DNA from: Thalassotalea profundi
GTDB taxonomy: Bacteria; Pseudomonadota; Gammaproteobacteria; Enterobacterales; Alteromonadaceae
NCBI RefSeq assembly: GCF_014653195.1
Contig: NZ_BNAH01000019.1
Coordinates: forward strand, 1-49,252
Direction: 5' to 3'
Length of the DNA: 49,252 nucleotides
This document shows positions 17,836 through 24,988 of the stretch, piece after piece. The number at the start of each line of letters is the position of its first letter. The first letter of the stretch is position 1. Made by a program: the position numbers and the translations under genes. Under the pieces are notes generated by a model, which did not search any database, was not told the origin of the DNA, and saw nothing but the letters and a program-made list of their open reading frames with translations.

Positions 17836-17915
17836 CAGACTGATATATTACAACGAATATTAATAGTCTCGATTGGTAAACATATATCCAATCAATTTAC
17901 TTTTCGGAGAGCGGT

Positions 17916-19061
17916 ATGGCTTGGAACGAACCAGGGAATAAAGATAAAGATCCCTGGAATAATAACAAAGGCGGTAAAAATCAAGGTCCTCCTGACCTAG
18001 ATGATTTATTGAAAGACTTAGGGAATAAATTTGGTGGTATCTTTGGCGGCAAGCCGTCTGGTGGAGGTAGCGGTAAAAGTTTCTCAAGTTTAGGTATTAG
18101 CCTTGTACTCATTATTGCGGTATTGGTTTATGCATTTAGTGGTTTCTACACTATTAAAGAGGCTGAAAAAGGTTTGGTATTACGCTTTGGTCAATACGCA
18201 GGTGTAGTTGAGCCTGGTTTACGTTGGAAGTGGACATTTATTGACCGTATCATACCGGTAGATATGCAAACAACGCGTGACTTACCTTCAGCTGGCTTTA
18301 TGTTAACTCAAGATGAAAACGTAGTGCGCGTTGAAATGCAGATACAATATCGAGTAGTTGATCCGCGTGCATATATATTCAGCGTAACCAATGCTGATGA
18401 CAGCTTAAGTCAATCATTAGATAGCGCGCTACGATATGTTATTGGTCATTCAAAAATGGATGATGTGTTAACCAGTGGTCGTGAAATTGTTCGCCAAGCT
18501 GTTTGGACTGAGTTAGAAAATATAATTAAACCTTATAATTTAGGGTTAATCATTGTTGATGTTAACTTTAAAGATGCGCGTCCTCCAGAGGAAGTAAAAG
18601 ACTCTTTTGACGATGCAATAGCAGCGCAAGAAGATGAAATACGCTACTTACGTGAAGCTGAAGCCTATGCTAGAGGTATCGAGCCAAGAGCACGTGGTCG
18701 TGTAAAACGTATCGAACAAGAAGCAATAGCTTATAAAGAACAAACTGTTCTAGATGCGGAAGGTGAAGTGGCACGCTTTGAGAAAATGTTGCCTGAATAT
18801 CAAGCTGCACCAGAAGTTACCCGTAAGCGTTTATATCTTGCGACGATGGAAAAAGTATATAGCAACACAAGTAAAGTCATGGTTGACGTTGACGGTGGCA
18901 ATAACATGATTTATTTACCATTAGATAAAATAATGCAACAACAACCTAATTATCAAAACGTGATCCCACAGACATCACCTTCAACTAGCAACACCGGACA
19001 GCCAACAAGAGCAGCCAGTAGCTCAAGTCGTGCTGACCGATTTGATAACGGGAGAGATTAA
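17916..19061 (+). CDS. hflK: FtsH protease modulator HflK
   Basis: HflK and HflC form the SPFH-family membrane assembly around FtsH and modulate its proteolysis of membrane proteins. The 381-residue protein has a Gly- and Asn-rich cytosolic N terminus (~1-55), a single membrane segment (~59-77) and an SPFH/band-7 domain starting EKGLVLRFGQYAGVVEPGLRW. The long helix EDEIRYLREAEAYARGIEPR is typical of HflK. A Gln/Ser-rich tail ends the protein. GGAG lies 8 bases before the ATG. hflC starts 3 bases after this stop. Confidence 0.97.
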   Translation: MAWNEPGNKDKDPWNNNKGGKNQGPPDLDDLLKDLGNKFGGIFGGKPSGGGSGKSFSSLGISLVLIIAVLVYAFSGFYTIKEAEKGLVLRFGQYAGVVEPGLRWKWTFIDRIIPVDMQTTRDLPSAGFMLTQDENVVRVEMQIQYRVVDPRAYIFSVTNADDSLSQSLDSALRYVIGHSKMDDVLTSGREIVRQAVWTELENIIKPYNLGLIIVDVNFKDARPPEEVKDSFDDAIAAQEDEIRYLREAEAYARGIEPRARGRVKRIEQEAIAYKEQTVLDAEGEVARFEKMLPEYQAAPEVTRKRLYLATMEKVYSNTSKVMVDVDGGNNMIYLPLDKIMQQQPNYQNVIPQTSPSTSNTGQPTRAASSSSRADRFDNGRD

Positions 19062-19064
19062 GCG

Positions 19065-19949
19065 ATGAAAAACTTTATTATTGCAATAATTGCCGCGTTA
19101 TTTATTTTAGGTGTTTCTTCAGTTTTTGTAGTATTTGAAGGACAAAGAGCTATAGTCTTTCAATTTTCAAAAATTAAGCGGGATGACGCTGGCAGTATGA
19201 TAGTTTACGAGCCAGGTTTACAATTTAAAATACCGTTTATTGAAAATGTGCGTAAAATTGATGCCCGTATTCAAACCTTAGATGAAGCGCCAGATCGTTT
19301 TGTCACTTCTGAGAAAAAGGATTTAATGGTTAATTCTTATGCTAAGTGGCGTATTGTTGACTTCTCTACTTATTACTTGAGAACCACAGGCTCAATTGAT
19401 AATGCCCGTGCTTTATTAAAACAGAAAATTAATAACGGATTAAGAACTGAGTTTGGTTCTCGCACCATAAAAGAAATTGTTTCTGGTGATCGTGACGATA
19501 TTATGGCTAAAGCACTAGAAAGTGCAGAAAGTAGCCTTGAAGATCTAGGTATCGAAGTTATTGATGTTCGAGTAAAGGCGATTAACCTACCTACTGAAGT
19601 GAGTAATTCTATTTATGACCGTATGCGTGCCGAACGTACAGCGGTTGCAAAAGAACACAGATCACAAGGTCAAGAGCAGTCTGAAATTATAAAAGCCACG
19701 ATTGATGCTAAAGTAACTGTTATGTTAGCAACAGCACAGAAACAGGCTCATGAATTACGTGGTGAAGGTGATGCATTAGCGGCTAAAATTTATGCGGATA
19801 CTTATAAAAAAGATCCTGAGTTCTTTAATTTTTTCCGTAGCCTAGAAGCCTATGAAAAAAGCTTCAATAGTAAAAACGATATTATGGTAGTTAAACCCGA
19901 TAGTGATTTCTTTAATTACTTAAAAGACAGTAATTATTCTAAAAAATAA
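19065..19949 (+). CDS. hflC: FtsH protease modulator HflC
   Basis: The 294-residue partner of HflK. An N-terminal membrane anchor (~3-24) is followed by the SPFH domain: FEGQRAIVFQFSKI, YEPGLQFKIPF and DAVKRID-like VRKIDARIQTLD. MRAERTAVAKEHRSQGQEQ and the C-terminal FFRSLEAYEKSFNSKNDIMV are characteristic of HflC. It is the last gene of the hfq-hflX-hflKC run; a strong terminator follows 41 bases later. Confidence 0.97.
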   Translation: MKNFIIAIIAALFILGVSSVFVVFEGQRAIVFQFSKIKRDDAGSMIVYEPGLQFKIPFIENVRKIDARIQTLDEAPDRFVTSEKKDLMVNSYAKWRIVDFSTYYLRTTGSIDNARALLKQKINNGLRTEFGSRTIKEIVSGDRDDIMAKALESAESSLEDLGIEVIDVRVKAINLPTEVSNSIYDRMRAERTAVAKEHRSQGQEQSEIIKATIDAKVTVMLATAQKQAHELRGEGDALAAKIYADTYKKDPEFFNFFRSLEAYEKSFNSKNDIMVVKPDSDFFNYLKDSNYSKK

Positions 19950-19990
19950 CTCCTGACTATTAACTAATACATAACTATTGTTAATCATCA

Positions 19991-20018
19991 AAGCCAAGGT
20001 ACTTACCTTGGCTTTTTT
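19991..20018 (+). terminator. Intrinsic terminator after hflC
   Basis: A perfect 10-bp stem, AAGCCAAGGT with ACCTTGGCTT, has a 4-base loop (ACTT) and runs into a T tract. It ends the hfq-hflX-hflKC unit. Confidence 0.93.
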
Positions 20019-20125
20019 TATTCTTTAATAGACTGTTTATAGCAATAAAAAATAAGGAACTCAGTTGTTAAGATCTTCTCACAATTGATAATTTTTTAAT
20101 CGTCTTAAAAAGCAACAATTAGTGC

Positions 20126-20154
20126 TTGGACTCAATACCTATATTTGGTAGAAT
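20126..20154 (+). promoter_or_regulatory. Sigma70-type promoter for purA
   Basis: TTGGAC (20126-20131) and TAGAAT (20149-20154) are separated by exactly 17 bp and lie about 33 bp before the purA ATG. No known PurR operator was recognised here. Confidence 0.65.
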
Positions 20155-20186
20155 CCCCGCCTAATTTTTTTTCCAAAATGTGAATA

Positions 20187-21482
20187 ATGGGTAAAAACGT
20201 CGTAGTTCTTGGCACTCAATGGGGTGACGAAGGCAAAGGTAAGGTTGTAGACCTACTTACAGATAAAGCTAAGTATGTAGTGCGCTATCAAGGCGGTCAT
20301 AATGCTGGCCATACATTAGTGATTAACGGTGAAAAAACTGTTCTTCATTTAATTCCATCAGGTGTTTTACGTGAAAATGTAAAGTGCTTAATTGGTAACG
20401 GCGTAGTGCTTTGTCCAAAAGCGCTAATGACAGAGATTAAAATGCTTGAAGAACGCGGCGTACCAGTACGCGAACGTTTATTGATCAGTGATGCTTGTCC
20501 TTTAATACTTCCTTATCACAACGCATTAGATTTAGCGCGAGAGAAAGCTCGTGGCAATAAAGCTATTGGTACTACAGGTCGTGGTATTGGTCCAGCGTAC
20601 GAAGATAAAGCTGCTCGCCGTGGGTTACGTGTTGGTGATTTATTTTGCCCTGAAACGTTTGCCGTTAAATTAAAAGAAATTATGGAATATCATAATTTTG
20701 TTTTAACCAATTACTATAAAGCTGAAGCGGTAAGCTATGAACAGACATTAGCTGATGCTTTAGAAGTAGGCGAAGTGATTAAAGGCATGGTTGCCGATAT
20801 TGCTGAACTTTTAGATGTGTCTCGCAAAGCCGGTGATTCAATTATGTTTGAAGGTGCACAGGGCACTTTACTTGATATTGATCATGGTACTTATCCTTAT
20901 GTTACTTCATCAAACACAACAGTTGGTGGTGTTGCTACTGGGTGTGGTTTTGGTCCTCGTTATCTTGATTATGTATTAGGGATTACTAAAGCTTATACAA
21001 CACGAGTTGGTTCAGGTCCGTTTCCTACAGAATTAAATGACGAAATAGGTGAGCATTTAGGTACTGTTGGACATGAGTTTGGCGCAACTACAGGGCGTGA
21101 ACGTCGTTGTGGTTGGTTTGATGCAGTTGCAATGCATCGAGCGGTTCAAGTAAATAGTATTAGTGGCTTTTGCTTGACTAAACTTGATGTATTAGACGGG
21201 TTAAAGACATTGAAAATATGTACAGGTTATACCATGCCAAACGGTGATGTGGTAACTGTACCACCGACAGCCGCAGAAGGTTACGAGAACGTAACCCCTA
21301 TTTATGAAGAAATGCCGGGTTGGACAGAAGTTACTGTTGGTGCAACTAGCAAAGAGCAATTACCAGCTAATGCACTGGCATATATTAAGCGTATTGAAGA
21401 AATTACAGGTGTACCTGTGGATATTATTTCTACTGGACCAGATCGGAATGAAACTATTATTTTAGTTAATCCATTCGAATAA
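20187..21482 (+). CDS. purA: Adenylosuccinate synthetase
   Basis: PurA makes adenylosuccinate from IMP, aspartate and GTP, the first committed step to AMP. The 431-residue protein shows the GTP-binding loop WGDEGKGK with catalytic Asp14, GGHNAGHT with catalytic His42, the IMP-binding GTTGRGIGPAYEDK, FEGAQGTLLDIDHGTYPYVTSSN and the C-terminal GPDRNETI. Length is standard. It is a single-gene unit with its own promoter and terminator. Confidence 0.98.
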   Translation: MGKNVVVLGTQWGDEGKGKVVDLLTDKAKYVVRYQGGHNAGHTLVINGEKTVLHLIPSGVLRENVKCLIGNGVVLCPKALMTEIKMLEERGVPVRERLLISDACPLILPYHNALDLAREKARGNKAIGTTGRGIGPAYEDKAARRGLRVGDLFCPETFAVKLKEIMEYHNFVLTNYYKAEAVSYEQTLADALEVGEVIKGMVADIAELLDVSRKAGDSIMFEGAQGTLLDIDHGTYPYVTSSNTTVGGVATGCGFGPRYLDYVLGITKAYTTRVGSGPFPTELNDEIGEHLGTVGHEFGATTGRERRCGWFDAVAMHRAVQVNSISGFCLTKLDVLDGLKTLKICTGYTMPNGDVVTVPPTAAEGYENVTPIYEEMPGWTEVTVGATSKEQLPANALAYIKRIEEITGVPVDIISTGPDRNETIILVNPFE

Positions 21483-21497
21483 GAAATATTTTCTTTA

Positions 21498-21528
21498 AAA
21501 AAAACCAGCGATATTCGCTGGTTTTTTT
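21498..21528 (+). terminator. Intrinsic terminator after purA
   Basis: A 9-bp stem, AACCAGCGA with TCGCTGGTT, has a TAT loop. It is flanked by A's upstream and a T7 run downstream, and lies about 20 bases after the purA stop. Confidence 0.92.
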
Positions 21529-21530
21529 AT

Positions 21531-21776
21531 GTACAAAAAACCAATTATCATCGCATTGTCGAAAAAAAAGCCTTAAAGTCTATAGTACAGAATATCACCA
21601 TAATTAACCTAATATCGGCGAAATTAAGCGAATATCTACAACTTTAAACATCAAATTATTATCTTTAAGAGCATTGTAGATTAAAATAATTGAATAAATA
21701 TAGTCAAAATTCAACATCTTTATGTGTAATTTAAATCGCTACAAGCTATATTTTATATAGCTTGTAGCGATTTTTT
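21531..21776 (+). ncRNA. Possible small RNA ending in an orphan terminator
   Basis: The 410-bp gap between purA (already terminated) and the malic enzyme gene has no ORF of note. It holds a second terminator: a 19-bp perfect stem (about 21733-21751 with 21755-21773) with a TTT loop and a T6 tail. A possible promoter lies upstream, TTGTCG (21556-21561) and TATAGT (21581-21586), but the 19-bp spacing is long. A transcript from about 21593 to 21776 would be some 185 nt. The malic enzyme gene has its own candidate promoter after the hairpin, so the hairpin need not belong to that gene's leader. Only the terminator is well supported. Confidence 0.35.
21733..21776 (+). terminator. Strong orphan hairpin terminator in the purA-maeB gap
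   Basis: A 19-bp perfect inverted repeat, core ATCGCTACAAGC with GCTTGTAGCGAT, has a 3-base loop and is followed by TTTTTT on the plus strand only. No gene lies between it and the purA terminator about 205 bases upstream. Confidence 0.8.
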
Positions 21777-21790
21777 ATATGTAAATACTC

Positions 21791-21820
21791 TTGATTGGTT
21801 CTGCGTAAATGAAATACTAT
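21791..21820 (+). promoter_or_regulatory. Candidate promoter for the malic enzyme gene
   Basis: TTGATT (21791-21796) and TACTAT (21815-21820) have an 18-bp spacer and lie about 72 bp before the ATG, just past the orphan terminator hairpin. Confidence 0.5.
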
Positions 21821-21892
21821 AAGCGTAATAACTAATAATTATAAATAAGCGCTTATGTAGCTTATTATCATTTAACGCACTTAGGAAGAAAC

Positions 21893-23134
21893 ATGGCTGA
21901 CTTACGTCAAGAGGCATTAGATTACCACGCATTACCCACACCAGGAAAAATTAGTGTTGAACTTACTACGGCGGCTGAAACAAGCTATGACTTATCATTA
22001 GCATATAGCCCAGGGGTTGCAGAGCCCGTTAGAGCTATTGCTGAAAACCCTGATGATGTTTACAAATATACCGGTAAAGGTAATACAGTTGCCGTGATCA
22101 CCAATGGTACCGCGATTCTAGGTTTAGGTAATTTAGGGCCAATGGCAGCTAAACCAGTAATGGAAGGTAAAGCATTATTATTTAAGCGTTTTGCTGATAT
22201 TAACTCTATTGATATAGAAGTTAAGCATAAAACGGTTGAAGATTTTATTGATACAGTTGCTAATATTGCTGATAGTTTTGGTGGTATCAACCTTGAAGAT
22301 ATTAAAGCACCAGAATGTTTTGTGATTGAAAAAGCCTTAATTGAACGTTGTAAAGTACCGGTATTTCATGATGATCAACATGGAACTGCAATCGTAACGG
22401 CTGCAGGCATGTTGAATGCTTTAGATATTCAAGGTAAAAATATCAAACATGCTGATATAGTGTGCATGGGAGCTGGTGCTGCGGCTATTGCGTGTATGGA
22501 ACTATTAATAAAGTGTGGCGCACAACGTGAAAAAATTTATATGTTAGACACTAAAGGTGTTATTCATACCCGTCGTGATGATTTAAATGAATATAAACGC
22601 TTATTTGCAAATAATACAGATAAACGTACGCTTGAAGATGTAATAGATGGTGCAGATGTTTTTGTTGGCGTATCGGGCCCTAATGTTTTATCTGCTGAGC
22701 ATGTAAAAATGATGGCACCTAAACCTGTTATTTTTGCATGTTCTAACCCTGATCCTGAAATTAAACCTGAATTAGCATTGTCTACCCGTGATGATGTTAT
22801 TATTGCAACGGGACGCTCTGATTATCCTAATCAAGTGAATAACGTTCTTTGTTTCCCTTTTATTTTTCGTGGTGCGCTCGATGTACGTGCAAGAACAATT
22901 AATGATCAAATGAAAGTCGCTTGTGTTAATGCCATTCGTGAATTAGCAAAAGAACCTGTACCGAAAGAAGTATTAGATGCTTCAGGCGTTGATTCTCTAG
23001 TATTCGGAAAAGAATATATTATCCCGAAACCTATGGATTCTCGTTTGTGTGGTCGTGTTGCAAAAGCAGTGGCTATGGCGGCGGTAGAGTCAGGGGTTGC
23101 AGCTCTTGAAATGCCAGAAAATTATATGGAGTAA
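21893..23134 (+). CDS. maeB: Short-form malic enzyme (malate dehydrogenase, oxaloacetate-decarboxylating)
   Basis: Converts malate to pyruvate and CO2 with reduction of NAD(P). The 413-residue protein contains only the malic enzyme domains: AYSPGVAEP near the N terminus, FGGINLEDIKAPECF, HDDQHGTAIV and the nucleotide-binding CMGAGAAAIACMELL, then ACSNPDPEI and the end PKPMDSRLCGRVAKAVA. It lacks the C-terminal phosphotransacetylase-like domain of E. coli MaeB (759 residues), so the symbol is by family, not full orthology. NAD or NADP preference cannot be read safely. AGGAAG precedes the ATG. It is convergent with metJ. Confidence 0.93.
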   Translation: MADLRQEALDYHALPTPGKISVELTTAAETSYDLSLAYSPGVAEPVRAIAENPDDVYKYTGKGNTVAVITNGTAILGLGNLGPMAAKPVMEGKALLFKRFADINSIDIEVKHKTVEDFIDTVANIADSFGGINLEDIKAPECFVIEKALIERCKVPVFHDDQHGTAIVTAAGMLNALDIQGKNIKHADIVCMGAGAAAIACMELLIKCGAQREKIYMLDTKGVIHTRRDDLNEYKRLFANNTDKRTLEDVIDGADVFVGVSGPNVLSAEHVKMMAPKPVIFACSNPDPEIKPELALSTRDDVIIATGRSDYPNQVNNVLCFPFIFRGALDVRARTINDQMKVACVNAIRELAKEPVPKEVLDASGVDSLVFGKEYIIPKPMDSRLCGRVAKAVAMAAVESGVAALEMPENYME

Positions 23135-23146
23135 GTGCTCTCTAAG

Positions 23147-23181
23147 TACTAAAAAGCCAACTATTTGTTGGCTTTTTAGTG
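23147..23181. terminator. Bidirectional terminator between maeB and metJ
   Basis: A perfect 14-bp stem, ACTAAAAAGCCAAC with GTTGGCTTTTTAGT, has a TATTT loop. The A run on one arm and the T run on the other let it act for both convergent genes. Confidence 0.85.
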
Positions 23182-23202
23182 TAAAGGCTTGACTTGTTGC
23201 CG

Positions 23203-23535
23203 TTAGCTTTCGTCTTCGTCATCATATTGAGAAAAGTCAGTTATACCTTGCTCAGTAAGTATTTTACGAACACTAGCGGGTAATTTTTCAGTGTTGTCTT
23301 TGGCTAAGTCATTATCATCAGGTAGTGGTTGTCCTGTGAATGCATGTAAAAATGCTTCACACAGTAATTCACTGTTAGTGGCATGTCTTAAATTATTTAT
23401 TTGGCGGCGCGTTCGCTCATCAGTTAATACTTTGAGCACACGTAATGGAATGGAAACCGTTATTTTTTTAACTTGTTCACTTTTTTTCCCATGTTCTGCA
23501 TATGGATTTATGTACTCACCATTCCACTTTGCCAT
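23203..23535 (-). CDS. metJ: Methionine repressor MetJ
   Basis: MetJ is the S-adenosylmethionine-dependent ribbon-helix-helix repressor of methionine genes. From the ATG at 23535 the protein is 110 residues, starting MAKWNGEYINPYAEHGKKSEQVKK. The beta-ribbon that reads DNA is KKITVSIPLRVLKVL, and the SAM/helix region RTRRQINNLRHATNSELLCEAFLHAFTGQPLP is nearly canonical. An in-frame upstream ATG (23619) would add 28 residues with no family match and is not used. It is divergent from metB; two clusters of met boxes lie between them. Only the last ~10 residues (an acidic tail) exceed the E. coli protein. Confidence 0.97.
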   Translation of the reverse strand: MAKWNGEYINPYAEHGKKSEQVKKITVSIPLRVLKVLTDERTRRQINNLRHATNSELLCEAFLHAFTGQPLPDDNDLAKDNTEKLPASVRKILTEQGITDFSQYDDEDES

Positions 23536-23686
23536 GAAATTTCCTCTGATTGTATTTGTATATTTACTTTTTATCATGGCACTTAAACGAATAAATAAGA
23601 AAGCTTTTCTATTTTTCATTAAAGACCAATAGTGATTCTGCCTATGATTTTACTGCTTGTACGCCCTGAGTCAACTATGAATGTGT

Positions 23687-23710
23687 AGAAGTTTAGATGT
23701 CTAAAAGTTC
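23687..23710. promoter_or_regulatory. Met boxes (MetJ operator), metJ-proximal cluster
   Basis: Three contiguous 8-mers resemble the met box AGACGTCT: AGAAGTTT (6/8), AGATGTCT (7/8) and AAAAGTTC (4/8). They abut the -35 of the metB promoter candidate. Confidence 0.6.
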
Positions 23711-23739
23711 TTGACCGAATTATCGAAAGCGTTTAGAGT
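23711..23739 (+). promoter_or_regulatory. metB promoter
   Basis: TTGACC (23711-23716) and TAGAGT (23734-23739) have 17-bp spacing. The -10 lies inside the second met-box cluster, so MetJ binding would block RNA polymerase. Confidence 0.6.
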
Positions 23740-23758
23740 TATAGACGTCCAAACATCT
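23727..23758. promoter_or_regulatory. Met boxes (MetJ operator) over the metB -10
   Basis: Four contiguous 8-mers: AAGCGTTT (5/8), AGAGTTAT, AGACGTCC (7/8) and AAACATCT (6/8 to AGACGTCT). Tandem 8-bp phasing is the hallmark of MetJ operators. Confidence 0.75.
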
Positions 23759-23786
23759 ATTTGAAATAAACCTATTAGGTAAGTAT

Positions 23787-24959
23787 ATGACTGATAAAAT
23801 GTCTGAAAAAAAACATGCGACAATTGCAGTTCGTAGCGGTATTAATACCGATAAACATCATGGTGCTGTTGTTGCTCCAATACATTTATCAAGTACATAT
23901 TCCCTTAAGGGATTCAATGAAAAACGGCAATTTGATTATTCGCGTACAGGGAACCCAACAAGAGCGACTTTTGGTCAAGCGATTGCAGATCTTGAGCAAG
24001 GGGCTGTAGGTGTTGTTACCAGCACAGGGATGTCGGCAGTTCACCTTCTCTGTCAACTATTAACAATCGACGATACTATTGTTATTCCACATGATTGTTA
24101 TGGTGGAAGCTATCGACTATTTACTCATTTAGCCAAACGTGGACAGTTTCAGTTGATTATTGTTGATCAAAATGATGAACAGGCGTTGGCCGAGGCATTA
24201 GCAAAAAAACCTAAATTAGTATTAATAGAAACGCCAAGTAACCCTTTACTACGTATTTATGATATACAGAAAATTGCTCAATTAAGCCATAAAGCAGGAG
24301 CTTTGGTGGCTGTGGACAATACATTCTTGTCTCCGATCTCACAGCAACCATTATTGTTAGGTGCCGACATTGTTTTTCATTCAACGACCAAATATATAAA
24401 TGGGCATAGTGATGTTGTGGGTGGCGTTTTAGTCACTAAAGAGCAAGCTTTAGGTGAAGAGCTTGCATGGTGGGCAAACTGCATTGGCATTACGGGTTCA
24501 CCATTTGACAGCTATTTAGCTATACGAGGTTTAAAAACATTACCTGTGAGAATAAAACAGCATCAAACTAATGCTGATCAAGTAGCAGATTTTTTATATA
24601 AACATCCAGCAATCGAAGCAGTATATTACCCGGGATTGACAAGCCATCCCAATCATCACATTGCTAAAAAGCAGCAAGCAAACTTTGGTGCAATGATGAG
24701 CTTTGAAATTAAAGGTGGTATTGAAGCAGTTAAGAAGTTATTTGATCATTTGCAGCTATTCACATTAGCACAGTCGTTAGGTGGAGTAGAAAGTTTAATA
24801 AGTCACCCATCAACTATGACACATGCCGGTATGGAAATATCAGCGCAGATAGAAGCAGGTATCACACAATCACTTGTGCGTATTTCAGTGGGAATAGAAG
24901 ATATTGAAGATATTCTCGCAGATTTGGCTCAAGGTCTTGTTGCTAGTCAGCAACACTAG
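23787..24959 (+). CDS. metB: Cystathionine gamma-synthase
   Basis: A PLP enzyme that joins O-succinylhomoserine (or the acetyl ester) and cysteine to cystathionine in methionine synthesis. The 390-residue protein has the family's YSRTGNPTR, a pyridoxal-binding HSTTKYINGHSDVVGG with Lys202, DNTFLSP and SLGGVESLISHPSTMTH. MetB was chosen over MetC because of its position beside metJ and metL and its close resemblance to E. coli MetB; the two families are related, so substrate assignment is by context. It is transcribed with metL, 29 bases downstream. Confidence 0.93.
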   Translation: MTDKMSEKKHATIAVRSGINTDKHHGAVVAPIHLSSTYSLKGFNEKRQFDYSRTGNPTRATFGQAIADLEQGAVGVVTSTGMSAVHLLCQLLTIDDTIVIPHDCYGGSYRLFTHLAKRGQFQLIIVDQNDEQALAEALAKKPKLVLIETPSNPLLRIYDIQKIAQLSHKAGALVAVDNTFLSPISQQPLLLGADIVFHSTTKYINGHSDVVGGVLVTKEQALGEELAWWANCIGITGSPFDSYLAIRGLKTLPVRIKQHQTNADQVADFLYKHPAIEAVYYPGLTSHPNHHIAKKQQANFGAMMSFEIKGGIEAVKKLFDHLQLFTLAQSLGGVESLISHPSTMTHAGMEISAQIEAGITQSLVRISVGIEDIEDILADLAQGLVASQQH

Positions 24960-24988
24960 TTTTTTACTTTAAAAGTGTAAGCTTTATT

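Noticed and set aside
17871..17893. Inverted repeat GATTGG...CCAATC between hflX and hflK
   Set aside because: The stem is only 6 bp with an 11-base loop and no T run, and the hflX-hflK-hflC order suggests cotranscription. Too weak to call.
23291..23632. 113-codon plus-strand frame opposite metJ
   Set aside because: It is antisense to the near-canonical MetJ sequence; a shadow.
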